From NCBI RefSeq assembly GCF_025717535.1, contig NZ_JAJIRO010000003.1, positions 248,001 to 312,000 of the forward strand: a stretch of 64,000 bases of DNA, given 5' to 3'. The DNA comes from Paucibacter sp. Y2R2-4 (lineage in GTDB: Bacteria > Pseudomonadota > Gammaproteobacteria > Burkholderiales > Burkholderiaceae_C). The stretch's first letter is position 1. Each line of letters opens with the position of its first letter. Below are positions 1 through 9,960 of this stretch, piece after piece. A program made the translations under genes and the position numbers. Below the pieces are notes generated by a model. The model searched no databases, was not told the DNA's origin, and worked only from the letters and a program-made list of their open reading frames with translations.

Positions 1-221
1 GATGCGGTCGCCAGGCAAAGCAGGCAGCCTGCACCAGGGAAAGAAGTGTCGGCTTTGGGAATGGCAGTCATGGCCACGCCAATTCGGACATCAGGCTTGA
101 TCAAGGACTCTTGCCCCAAGGCGACGGGCAACTGAGGTTTGACTGCGCAACCCGTCAACATCACCATCAAACCCATGGCGACGATAGACAACCATTTCGA
201 TACTTGAATCTTCGTGTTCAT
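1..221 (-). CDS. Putative lipoprotein, C-terminus cut off by the window edge
   Basis: An open frame read from an ATG at 221 down to the left edge gives 73 codons and no stop. The protein starts with a short basic stretch, a hydrophobic segment and the lipobox LTGC at about residues 22-25, so it should be an exported lipoprotein. After the lipobox comes a polar region and then FPGAGCLLC near residues 62-70, a Cys pair that could bind metal or form a disulfide. A GGGAGA ribosome-binding site lies about 8 bases before the ATG. I do not recognise the family. The gene is incomplete, so its length and function cannot be judged. Confidence 0.7.
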   Translation of the reverse strand, partial: MNTKIQVSKWLSIVAMGLMVMLTGCAVKPQLPVALGQESLIKPDVRIGVAMTAIPKADTSFPGAGCLLCLATA

Positions 222-363
222 CAGTCCGTTCTCCCTCAATGTAAGGGCGCGACTTTAGTGACAGGATTCAAGCCTGATCAATTCGGGCTCACCCTATCGC
301 CGACTTCGGGGGGCGTGGTGTCATCGTGTTGACTTTCAGCAGTCTGGTCACGATGAGCATGGC

Positions 364-1470
364 TCACCACTGCAAACTTTGCTGGGGTTTCATATCAGCC
401 CTGCCATCACCACGCAGCCAGCGCGCTTCATGGTCCAGCAGCCATTGCTTCCGAGCCAGGCCGCCGCCGTAGCCGACCAAGCTGCCGTCTTGCCCGATCA
501 CCCGGTGGCAGGGCACGACGATGGAGACGCGGTTCTGGCCGTTGGCGGCTGCGACGGCACGAATCGCTTCGGGGCGTTGGAGTGCGCGGGCCTGCTCGCC
601 GTAGCTGCCGGTGTGGCCGTAAGGGATGCGCTGGAGTGCATGCCAAACCGACTGCTGGAAGCTTGTGCCTGGCGTGTCCAGCGCGAGTTCAAAGACCCGG
701 CGTTGGCCATGGAAATATTCGTGCAATTCGCGCACTGCTTGGCGAGTATGGGAATTTTCACCTGGTGTGATTCGCGCTCGCAGCAAACGCTGCAAGTCAC
801 GGAACTCGGTCTCCAGCATGCGTCGGCTGACGAACTCAATCAGGCACACGCCGGCGTCGGTGGAGCAAACAAACATCGGCCCCAGCGGCGTGGTGAAGCG
901 GTGCAGCAGGATGGTATTGAGGCTGTGCTCTTGCAAGGAAGAAGGTGCGGTGCCCATGATGCGTTTGAAGGTGTAGCCAAAGCCGCTGAGCGAGTCATAA
1001 CCGGCATCCATGGCGGATTGAGTGGCACTGCCGCCGGCCTTGAGCTGCTCAACCGCCGTGTTGATGCGTAGCTGGCGCTGGTAGGCCTGAAAAGTCATGC
1101 CGTGGTGGCGCAGGAACCAGCGCCGCAGAGCTTCAGGGCTGAGGCCTTGCTCTCGCAGCAAGCCGTCGCCGAGCTTTTCTTGTGGATGCGCGCGCAGCCA
1201 CTGTAGGGCCTGCAGCACCGGTGCTGGCGGGCTGTAGGCATGCTCGGTGGGTCGGCAGACCTTGCAGGGGCGAAAGCCGTTTTGCAGCGCGCCCTGGGCC
1301 TCGGAGAAAAAGCGCACATTCTGGCGCTTGGGCTTGCGGGCGCGGCAACTGGCGATGCAGAACACACCGGTGCTGGTCACCGCCGCGAAGAACACGCCGA
1401 CATGGTCTTCGGCGCGGTCCAGCAAAGCTTGGTAGTAACGGTCGGCTATTGCGCCGTCGGTGATTTCCAT
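364..1470 (-). CDS. ada: Ada: methylphosphotriester sensor, AraC regulator and O6-methylguanine-DNA methyltransferase
   Basis: Repairs alkylated DNA by moving methyl groups onto its own cysteines and, once methylated on the N-terminal Cys, activates the adaptive response. With the ATG at 1470 the zinc cysteines fall at 38, 42, 69 and 72 and the methyltransferase Cys in PCHRV at 321, the same numbers as in E. coli Ada. This fixes the start; the frame also opens at a TTG 16 codons upstream. AGGA lies 6 bases before the chosen ATG. Domains in order are the Ada zinc domain (about 1-80), an AraC-type helix-turn-helix (about 95-185) and the MGMT domain (about 200-355). It follows prfC on the same strand after a 119-base gap. 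A second AraC-MGMT protein is encoded at 16239-17114. Confidence 0.95.
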   Translation of the reverse strand: MEITDGAIADRYYQALLDRAEDHVGVFFAAVTSTGVFCIASCRARKPKRQNVRFFSEAQGALQNGFRPCKVCRPTEHAYSPPAPVLQALQWLRAHPQEKLGDGLLREQGLSPEALRRWFLRHHGMTFQAYQRQLRINTAVEQLKAGGSATQSAMDAGYDSLSGFGYTFKRIMGTAPSSLQEHSLNTILLHRFTTPLGPMFVCSTDAGVCLIEFVSRRMLETEFRDLQRLLRARITPGENSHTRQAVRELHEYFHGQRRVFELALDTPGTSFQQSVWHALQRIPYGHTGSYGEQARALQRPEAIRAVAAANGQNRVSIVVPCHRVIGQDGSLVGYGGGLARKQWLLDHEARWLRGDGRADMKPQQSLQW

Positions 1471-1589
1471 GCTCGTCCTGCCGTCTTCCTGTGCATTGAA
1501 GAAGACCGCATTGTTCAAACGGCGGCGTTTTGCGGCAACCGAAAATTGGACGGGTATTTTTCAGGCCGGCTTGACTCAACCTTCCTGAC

Positions 1590-3230
<1,641 letters not shown>

Positions 3231-3369
3231 GGCGCGTGGCGCGCCAGGCTCAAAAAGCCTTCGCGCGGTCAGTAGTGGTGAAAAGGGGAAGTGCGGGATT
3301 ATCGCAGCAGCGCCCCGCAGGGCTGCTTGCTATGCTGGCCGCCTAAAAATGCAGGCACAGGGAGAACGA

Positions 3370-5475
3370 ATGCTGCAGCACTTTGCGAAACCGGCGTGGC
3401 GCCGCCGCGCCATAGGCTTGGCTTGGATCGGTTTGTTGCCCTGGGCCTGTGGGGCGCAGGCGCCTTCAGCTGCTTCCGCCACAGCCGCGGCGACAGTCGT
3501 GGCAACTGGTGCGGCCGCCAGTGTGCCGGCCGAGATCCCCGCCGAGCGTTTCTTTCAATACCCCGCCATCCTGGAAGCCAAGCTCTCCCCCTCGGGCAAG
3601 AAGCTGGCCTTGACCACCTCCAAGGGCGGCACACGCATTGGCTTGGTGGTGCTGGATCTGAGTCAAGACTACAAGGCGATGCGCACCGGCACTTTCACCG
3701 ACGCGGATATCGTTGAATTCGACTGGGTGGGGGATGACCGTTTGGTCTTTAGCGTGGTCGACCTGGCTGCGGGCGGCGGTGAAGACCGTCGCGTGGCGCC
3801 GGGCTTGTTTTCGGCCAAGCCGGATGGCAGCGAGCTGCGCTTTCTGGTCAAGCGCCACGGCAAGGCGTTCATCACCAGTGGCAACTCCTTTGATCGCGCT
3901 TTGGAGTGGAACCATCGCCTGCTGAAAGTGCCCTTGCCCCAAGAAGGGGTCTTGCCTGACGAGGTCTTGGTTGGCCGTATGGAGTTTGGCGACAACAGTC
4001 TCGAGTCCTTGACGCCGCTTTGGTTGAACGTGCGCACCGGCCGAACGCGTGATGCGGACATCCGTGGGACACCGCCGCGCGTCGTCGATTGGCTGTTTGA
4101 CAGCAAGGGCGAGCCGCGCGTCGCCATGACCCAGAAAAACGGCCGAGTCGCGGTGCACTGGCGTGGCCCAGGGGACAAAGCCTGGCGCCAGTTGGCCGAG
4201 GGGGATGTACTGAACATGCCCTTCACGCCAACGACCGTGGACGATGCAGGCAATCTGTTTGTGAAGTTCAGCGAGGGCAGCGAGGGTTATGGCGTGTTGG
4301 CCCGCTACGACTTCGAGAAGAATCAGCCGCAGACGCCGGCCTTGGTCAGCGCGCCGGGTTTTGATTTCAATGGCAATTTGCTGCTGGACCGTGCGGGCAG
4401 CCGCGCCCTGGGCGTGCGGCTCGACACCGATGGCGAGCAGACGGTTTGGTTTGACCCCGGCATGAAGCGCACCCAGGCCTTGATCGACGATGCCTTGCCC
4501 GGACGCATCAATCGGCTCAGCTGCCGCCGCTGTGGCGCTGAAGACATGGTGGTGCTGGTGCGTTCCTTCGCCGACACCGACCCGGGGCGCCTCTATTTGT
4601 TCGAAGCCAGCAGCAAGCGCCTGCAGCTGATCAGCCCGGTGATGGACGGCATCGACCCGAAGCAGATGGCGCGGGTCGATTTGCACCGCATCAAGGCCCG
4701 CGATGGCCGCGATTTGCCGGTGTGGTTGACGCAGCCCGTGGGCCACAAGCCCGGCCAGCCGGTGCCCGCCGTGGTGCTGGTGCATGGCGGCCCTTGGGTT
4801 CGCATCGGCCATTGGCAGTGGCAGCCGATGGAGCAGTTCTTGGCTTCGCGCGGCTACCTGGTGATCTCACCGGAGTTCCGCGGCAGCACCGGCTATGGCG
4901 AAGCGCATTACCGGGCTGGTTGGAAACAGTGGGGGCAGGCCATGCAAGACGATGTGGCCGATGCCCTGCTGTGGGCGCAAAAACAAGGATTGGCCAGCAG
5001 CCAGGCCTGCATTGCCGGTGCCAGCTATGGCGGCTACAGCACCCTGATGGGCTTGATCAAACAACCCGAGCTGTACCGCTGCGGCGTAGCCTGGGTGGCG
5101 GTGACCGACCCCTTCTTGCTGCTGAGGGGTTCCTGGTGGGTGGAAGACGATATGAACAGCACGGCTCGCCAACACATGCTGCCCGAGATGGTGGGCGATG
5201 TGGAGAAGGACGCGGCCATGCTGACGGCCAATTCGCCGCTGGCCCAAGCCAAGCAGATCAAGGCGCCCTTGCTATTGGCTTTTGGCGAGAGCGATCTGCG
5301 CGTGCCCATTGCTCACGGTGAGCGCCTGCGCGCGGCCTTGCGCGAGGCGGGTCGCCCGCCCGAATGGGTCAGCTATGACAATGAGGCGCATGGCTGGCGC
5401 ATGCAAAGCACCCAGGTCGATTTTGCGAAGCGGGTGGAGAAGTTTCTGGGCCAGCACCTGAAGGCGCAGCCCTGA
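3370..5475 (+). CDS. Exported S9 prolyl oligopeptidase-family peptidase
   Basis: A secreted or periplasmic serine peptidase of the S9 (prolyl oligopeptidase/acylaminoacyl peptidase) type. The chosen ATG is preceded by GGAGA at a good distance and gives a signal peptide with a hydrophobic core (IGLAWIGLLPWAC) ending near AQA. The frame stays open 47 codons further up, but that part overlaps the prfC start and has no signal character. A beta-propeller-like region covers about residues 50-430, followed by the alpha/beta-hydrolase domain. The catalytic Ser is residue 552 in GASYGGYS, Asp 642 in GESDLRVP and His 674 in EAHGW. The oxyanion region HGGPW is also present. It stands alone between prfC and a DJ-1-type gene. 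The substrate is unknown. Confidence 0.92.
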   Translation: MLQHFAKPAWRRRAIGLAWIGLLPWACGAQAPSAASATAAATVVATGAAASVPAEIPAERFFQYPAILEAKLSPSGKKLALTTSKGGTRIGLVVLDLSQDYKAMRTGTFTDADIVEFDWVGDDRLVFSVVDLAAGGGEDRRVAPGLFSAKPDGSELRFLVKRHGKAFITSGNSFDRALEWNHRLLKVPLPQEGVLPDEVLVGRMEFGDNSLESLTPLWLNVRTGRTRDADIRGTPPRVVDWLFDSKGEPRVAMTQKNGRVAVHWRGPGDKAWRQLAEGDVLNMPFTPTTVDDAGNLFVKFSEGSEGYGVLARYDFEKNQPQTPALVSAPGFDFNGNLLLDRAGSRALGVRLDTDGEQTVWFDPGMKRTQALIDDALPGRINRLSCRRCGAEDMVVLVRSFADTDPGRLYLFEASSKRLQLISPVMDGIDPKQMARVDLHRIKARDGRDLPVWLTQPVGHKPGQPVPAVVLVHGGPWVRIGHWQWQPMEQFLASRGYLVISPEFRGSTGYGEAHYRAGWKQWGQAMQDDVADALLWAQKQGLASSQACIAGASYGGYSTLMGLIKQPELYRCGVAWVAVTDPFLLLRGSWWVEDDMNSTARQHMLPEMVGDVEKDAAMLTANSPLAQAKQIKAPLLLAFGESDLRVPIAHGERLRAALREAGRPPEWVSYDNEAHGWRMQSTQVDFAKRVEKFLGQHLKAQP

Positions 5476-5498
5476 AGTGCAGTGAGGGTGGCGCGGTC

Positions 5499-6119
5499 TC
5501 AGCCGAGAAATGGCCTCACGCGCGCCAGCAGGCCTTCGGCGTAGCGAGTCTTTTCTCCCACTGGGGCGACTTCATGCAGCGCCTCGGTGGTGGCCGCTTC
5601 ACCGGCGCGCTTGAGCATCACCCAAGTGGCCAGGTATTGCGCGGCCAGGCAACCGCCGGCCGTAGCGATCGGCCCTTGGGCATGAAAGGATTCTTCATCG
5701 AGCACCCGCACGCCGGCCTCTTGCACAAAAGGTTTGCTGACCAAGTCGGTGCAGGCCGGTCGTTCGCCCAACAAGCCCAGCCGCGCCAGCAGCAGTACGC
5801 CGGAGTTTTGCGCGCCGATCAACTGCCGCACCGGGTCCAGCTGCAAGCGATCGAGCAGGGCCGAGTTCTCCGCAATCGCGCGGGTGTAAAGGCCAGAGCC
5901 GAACAGCACTACCTCGGCCTCATTGGCCCATTCCAAGGGCCGCTGCAGCGACACGGTGACGCCATGCATCGAGCTGATCGCATGGCCAGGGCCGCAGAGC
6001 TCGGCCGACAAACCCTTCGCCCGCAAGCGGTTCAACAAGCCCAGGGTGATGAAGCTGTCCAATTCGTTGAAGCCGTCAAAGCTGACAATGGCAACACGGG
6101 TGGGGCCAATCCTGTTCAT
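5499..6119 (-). CDS. DJ-1/PfpI superfamily protein
   Basis: A 206-residue protein with the DJ-1/PfpI fold pattern: the opening strand RVAIVSFDGFNELDSF, a conserved Glu early on, and the nucleophile-elbow region near residues 100-110. Here the elbow reads IGAQNSGVLLLARLGLL, so the usual nucleophile Cys is absent and replaced by Asn or Ser. That argues against the classic glyoxalase or protease activity. Two Mets lie upstream in frame, but the start at 6119 gives the usual short N-terminus. The longer start at 6164 would overlap the ATG of the divergent acetyltransferase gene. It converges with the S9 peptidase gene (23 bases apart). Function unknown. Confidence 0.8.
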   Translation of the reverse strand: MNRIGPTRVAIVSFDGFNELDSFITLGLLNRLRAKGLSAELCGPGHAISSMHGVTVSLQRPLEWANEAEVVLFGSGLYTRAIAENSALLDRLQLDPVRQLIGAQNSGVLLLARLGLLGERPACTDLVSKPFVQEAGVRVLDEESFHAQGPIATAGGCLAAQYLATWVMLKRAGEAATTEALHEVAPVGEKTRYAEGLLARVRPFLG

Positions 6120-6162
6120 GCCTGAATTGTGAACCTCAAGCCCCTCTCTGCAAACCACGTTC

Positions 6163-6684
6163 ATGACCGACTCCTCAAGCATCACTATCACCGTCTTGGA
6201 CCCGTTCTCGGCCGAGGCCGCGAGCCTGCTGGCGGCTTCCGATGCTTTGATGCGCTCGCTTTACGCGGGCATTGATGAGCATCTTGAAGGGCCGGCCTCG
6301 CTTGCCGCTTCGCCCGGCATCTTCCTGGGCGCATGGCGTGGAGCTGAGTGCCTGGCCTGTGGTGCCGTCAAGGTGTTGCAGCAGGCCGATGGCCCGCGCT
6401 ATGGCGAGATCAAGCGTGTGTTTGTGCTGCCGCAAGCGCGGCGAATGGGCCTGGCCCAGCGTTTGATGCAGCGCCTGGAGCAGCACTTGCGGGATGAGGG
6501 CATCGAGTGGGCCCGGCTTGAAACCGGCATCCACCAGCCCGAGGCGCTGGCGCTGTATGCCGGCCTGGGCTACCAGCGCTGCGCTTCTTTTGGCAGCTAT
6601 CAGGCCAATGCGACCGGAGTGCTCATGCAGAAGTTGCTGAGACCCGAGCCCGGCGCCACAGCGCCCAGGCCGCCAGCAGGCTGA
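6163..6684 (+). CDS. GNAT-family N-acetyltransferase
   Basis: A 173-residue acetyltransferase of the GNAT fold. The acetyl-CoA-binding loop appears as PQARRMGLAQRLMQRLEQHL (residues about 90-110), a form of the R/Q-x-x-G-x-G/A signature, and it is followed by the strand/helix WARLETGIHQPEALALYAGLGYQ typical of GNAT C-termini. It is divergent from the DJ-1-type gene (43 bases between starts). No clear Shine-Dalgarno sequence is visible before the ATG. Its 3' end overlaps the end of the ABC permease gene on the other strand by 62 bases. The acceptor substrate cannot be told from sequence. Confidence 0.85.
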   Translation: MTDSSSITITVLDPFSAEAASLLAASDALMRSLYAGIDEHLEGPASLAASPGIFLGAWRGAECLACGAVKVLQQADGPRYGEIKRVFVLPQARRMGLAQRLMQRLEQHLRDEGIEWARLETGIHQPEALALYAGLGYQRCASFGSYQANATGVLMQKLLRPEPGATAPRPPAG

Positions 6685-7765
6685 AGCCCAGCGCTTGCAG
6701 CAGCAGGAGCTGGGTGAAGGGCTGCACCTCAGCCAGCGTGGCGCCCATCTGGTTCAGGCGCACAAAGGCTTGAATGCCGACGACCGCCGGGATGAAGTCG
6801 CCCAGCGCAAACAGCGCCGGCGGCAAGGCCTCGCGCGGCCAGGAAAAACCACTCAAGAAAGCCATGGGCAGCGAGGTGCAGAGCAGGGCTTGCATGGCGC
6901 GCTCCCGGTCGGCGAGCAAGGCGCCTAGGGCCACGCCCAAGGCCGCAATCGCCCAGCAATAAGGCAGCAGCAATAAAGCGGCCGCGCCGACATTGCCGGC
7001 ATAGCCATAGTCGAAGAAGCGAAACACCGGCCCAAAGAACCAGGCGGCGGACAGCAGGCCTAAGGAAGCAAAGGCGACCGTGCGCGCGCTCCACACACTC
7101 AGCAGCGACTCCTTCGCGCGCCGGGTTTCAAACCAGGTGCCGACCCACATGGCCGTGCCAATCAGCAGCAGCTGCTGAATGATCAGCACCGCCACCGCAG
7201 GCACCACATAACTGCCGTAACCCTCGGTCTTGTTGTAGAGCGGCACCAGGCGCAGGTTCAAGGGGCTGCGACTCAAGGCCGCCTGATGCTTGGAGGCGCC
7301 CTTGGCTTGCAGCTGGCGCAGCTCGGCCCCGGCCGAGACGGTGCCGATGACCTCGCCAAAACCGCTCAGCACCACTTTGTTGATCAGGAAGTAAGCGCCA
7401 TCGGCCAGCACCGGCACCACCACGCCCTGGCCGCGCAGCACATCGCGCTTCAAGTCTTGCGGCAGCAGCACATAGCCCTCAATCTCACGCCGCGCCATCG
7501 CGCGCCGGGCTTCGGCTTCGCTGCTGGTGACAAAGCGCAGATCCAGGCGCGGGCTGGCCTGGGCAAAGCGGCCGATCTGGCGTGCCAGATTGCTGTGGTC
7601 CTGGTCCACGATGGCCACCGGCACGCGGCGCAGCTCCTGCGTCGTATAAGGCCAGGGGTAGAAAAAGGCGTAGAGGATGGGCGCGATGATGAACATCAAG
7701 AGCGTGCCCTTGTCCGTCAAAGCGGCGCGCCAGGTTTGCGCCAAGGTGCTGAACCAGAGCCGCAT
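6623..7765 (-). CDS. ABC-2 type transport permease, second of a pair
   Basis: Inner-membrane permease of the YhhJ/YbhR type, 380 residues. One N-terminal membrane segment (about residues 18-36) is followed by a long extracytoplasmic part (about 40-175) and five or six membrane segments up to the C-terminus. The motif VAIVDQDHSNLARQI is typical of this family. The ATG at 7765 overlaps the TGA of the upstream permease gene by one base (TGATG) and has a GGGGGAAG ribosome-binding site, so the two are translationally coupled. It is the last gene of the export operon. No ATP-binding subunit is encoded before or after it, which is unusual for ABC-2 permeases. Confidence 0.88.
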   Translation of the reverse strand: MRLWFSTLAQTWRAALTDKGTLLMFIIAPILYAFFYPWPYTTQELRRVPVAIVDQDHSNLARQIGRFAQASPRLDLRFVTSSEAEARRAMARREIEGYVLLPQDLKRDVLRGQGVVVPVLADGAYFLINKVVLSGFGEVIGTVSAGAELRQLQAKGASKHQAALSRSPLNLRLVPLYNKTEGYGSYVVPAVAVLIIQQLLLIGTAMWVGTWFETRRAKESLLSVWSARTVAFASLGLLSAAWFFGPVFRFFDYGYAGNVGAAALLLLPYCWAIAALGVALGALLADRERAMQALLCTSLPMAFLSGFSWPREALPPALFALGDFIPAVVGIQAFVRLNQMGATLAEVQPFTQLLLLQALGFSLLAAWALWRRARVSATSA

Positions 7766-8937
7766 CAGCGCTTCCCCCAGCAAGCCGGCGTGACGGCGGC
7801 GCGCTTCAGCAAGGCGCAGCTGGCCAAGATCAGCCCGGCGCTGGCCAGGCTCAGCCAGCCCGTCAGCGGCAGCAGTTCAGCAGCGGCGCGGCCTTGTTGC
7901 AGCAGGCCGACTTGGGCTTCCAAGACCCAGGTCAGCGGCAGTGATTCGGCCCACATGCGCGCGCCCGGCGGCATGGCCATCAGCGGAAAAGCCAGGCCCG
8001 AGTAGGCAAAGGCCGGCGCGGTGATGAAGCCCGCCGCCGACAGCGCCATGCGCAGCGAACTGGCCGCCAAGGCCGCAAAAGCCCCCAGCGCCAGGTACAC
8101 CGCCAGCAGCAAACCATGCAAGCCCAGCAGCACCGGCAGGCTGTGGCCGTGCACCAGGCCCAGCTGCTGCATCAGCAGCCACAAGAGCACGTTGACCGCA
8201 TTCAGCAGCAGCCAGGCCGGCGCCAGTTTGATCAGCAGGGCGGGCAGGGGTCTCCCTGCGCTGCTGGCCAGCCAAGCCGGCACCGTGGCGCCGCGTAGCT
8301 CGGTGCCCGCGCTCCAGGCGCCGCCCACCATGGCCAGCATATGCAGCAAGGCCGGCAGCAAGACCGCGGCCAAGAACTGCTGGTAGTTCAGAGAGGGGTT
8401 GTAGACCGCTTGCATGCTGGCGCGCATGGGCTCAAAGCCGGCTTTGGCGGCCTGCGGGCTTTGGCCGCGCTTCTCGCGGCTGGCGATCTCGATGCCGACG
8501 GAGAGCGTGCCCACCACGGTGCGTACGTCTTTTTGCAGCAAGCCGGAGTGGGTGGCGAATTGGGCGTTATGCAGCAGGGCCAGTTGCGCAGGGTGGGCCG
8601 GGTGGCCGCGCTTGATGTTGGCGGCCATGCCGGCTGGAATCACCAGCGCGGCATAGACATGGCCGGCGCGCAGATCGCGCTGCATCTCGGCCTCGTCGCT
8701 GTACTGGGCCGTCACGCGCAAGCCCGGCGCGGCGTCCAGCATGCGCAGCAATTGGCGCGACAAGCCGCTGTGGTCGGCGTCCAGCACGCCCAGCGGCAGC
8801 CGCGTCGGCAGGCCGGCCGCAAAGGTCCAGACCAGCAGCAGGCCCATCAAGAGCGGCAGCCAAGACAGCAGGGCCAGATCGAAAGGGCTGGCCCGCAGCC
8901 GGGCCCATTCCCGCTGCCAGGTCCCCGAAGCGCTCAT
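7765..8937 (-). CDS. ABC-2 type transport permease, first of a pair
   Basis: A 390-residue inner-membrane permease with the same layout as its downstream partner: a membrane segment at about residues 22-42, a long outer domain containing LGVLDADHSGLSRQL, and a C-terminal block of hydrophobic segments. It starts 3 bases after the adaptor gene's stop, so it is clearly part of the same operon. The two permeases probably form a heterodimer. Family members export drugs, lipids or other small hydrophobic compounds through a HlyD-type adaptor and an outer-membrane channel. The exact substrate is unknown, and the missing ATPase would have to be supplied from elsewhere. Confidence 0.88.
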   Translation of the reverse strand: MSASGTWQREWARLRASPFDLALLSWLPLLMGLLLVWTFAAGLPTRLPLGVLDADHSGLSRQLLRMLDAAPGLRVTAQYSDEAEMQRDLRAGHVYAALVIPAGMAANIKRGHPAHPAQLALLHNAQFATHSGLLQKDVRTVVGTLSVGIEIASREKRGQSPQAAKAGFEPMRASMQAVYNPSLNYQQFLAAVLLPALLHMLAMVGGAWSAGTELRGATVPAWLASSAGRPLPALLIKLAPAWLLLNAVNVLLWLLMQQLGLVHGHSLPVLLGLHGLLLAVYLALGAFAALAASSLRMALSAAGFITAPAFAYSGLAFPLMAMPPGARMWAESLPLTWVLEAQVGLLQQGRAAAELLPLTGWLSLASAGLILASCALLKRAAVTPACWGKR

Positions 8938-8940
8938 GGC

Positions 8941-9921
8941 TTACTTGACCAGTACGCTCATGCCCGGCCGTGCGCCTGCAATCGGCTTGAGCGGCTGCGC
9001 TTTCACCTCAAAGGTGCGCAAGTCATAGCCCTGGTTGCTGCGGGTGCTGCGCCAGGTGGCGAAGTCGGGCAGCACTTGCGAGGCGGTCACTTTGAAGCGA
9101 ACGTTAGCGCCGCTCTTGTCCGCCAGCGCGGGCAGCGTCGCATCAAACTCTTGGCCGATGGCAAAGCGCTTGAGCTGGTCTTCGCGCACATTCAGCAGCA
9201 CCCATTGGTCGTTCAGGTCCACCACGGTGACCACCGGCACGCCGGCCGGCGACAACTCGCCCGCCTTGGCCAGCAGCTTGGCGACCTCGCCGGCCACAGG
9301 GCTCTTCAGCTCGGTTTCGGCGCGGGCGGCTTCCACTTCTTGCACTGCACCGGCGACTTGGCGGGCTTGGGCGGCGGCGGCGGCCTGGTCTTCGCTGCGC
9401 GCACCGGCGCGGGCCATATCGGCCTGGGCCCTGGCGGCATCGGCCAAGCCTTGCGAGGCGCGCCAATTGGCTTCGGCCTCATCGCGCTTTTGCGCGGCGA
9501 CCAGGCCTTCTTTGAAGAGGCCATCGACGCGCTCAAAACTCTTGCGTGCCAAATCGGCGCCGACCTTGGCGCGCTCGTAATTGGCTTGCGCCATGCGGAT
9601 CTCTTCAGGCCGGGCGCCATTGCGCGCCTTCAAGGCCACGGCCGAGGCGGCGGCTTCGGCATTGCTGGCCTGCGCCAACTTGGCGGCCACCTCAGGGCTG
9701 TCGATGCGCAGGATCAGGGCGCCTTTTTCAATGCGCTGGCCTTCTTGCACCAGCAGCTCGGCAATGCGGCCGGTCAGCTTGGGCGCGATATCGGTTTCGC
9801 GAGCTTCCATCATGCCTTGCAGCTGTTCGGGCGCCGGCGGCTGGTGCTTCCACATGACGTAAACCGCAGCGCCAAGCACCGTCAGGGCCAGCGCGGGAAC
9901 GAGCAGTTTTGGGAGTTTCAT
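8941..9921 (-). CDS. HlyD/YhiI-family membrane fusion (adaptor) protein
   Basis: A 326-residue periplasmic adaptor with one N-terminal membrane anchor (LLVPALALTVLGAAVYVMW). A lipoyl-like half follows (EARETDIAPKLTGRIAELLVQEGQRI), then a long Ala/Glu-rich coiled coil (about residues 75-200), then the second lipoyl half (ELKSPVAGEVAKLLAKAGEL) and a beta-barrel region. This is the standard adaptor design, linking an inner-membrane exporter to a TolC-type channel. It lies between the outer-membrane channel gene (39 bases upstream) and the two permease genes (3 bases downstream), in line with an assembled tripartite exporter. Confidence 0.92.
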   Translation of the reverse strand: MKLPKLLVPALALTVLGAAVYVMWKHQPPAPEQLQGMMEARETDIAPKLTGRIAELLVQEGQRIEKGALILRIDSPEVAAKLAQASNAEAAASAVALKARNGARPEEIRMAQANYERAKVGADLARKSFERVDGLFKEGLVAAQKRDEAEANWRASQGLADAARAQADMARAGARSEDQAAAAAQARQVAGAVQEVEAARAETELKSPVAGEVAKLLAKAGELSPAGVPVVTVVDLNDQWVLLNVREDQLKRFAIGQEFDATLPALADKSGANVRFKVTASQVLPDFATWRSTRSNQGYDLRTFEVKAQPLKPIAGARPGMSVLVK

Positions 9922-9960
9922 GACAAGAGCTTCTTCTTTGTTTTTGTGCAGAGGCGCGGT

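Noticed and set aside
1471-1589. An Ada box upstream of ada
   Set aside because: A GCAAAACG stretch is present, but it is too far from the E. coli AAAGCGCA consensus to call.
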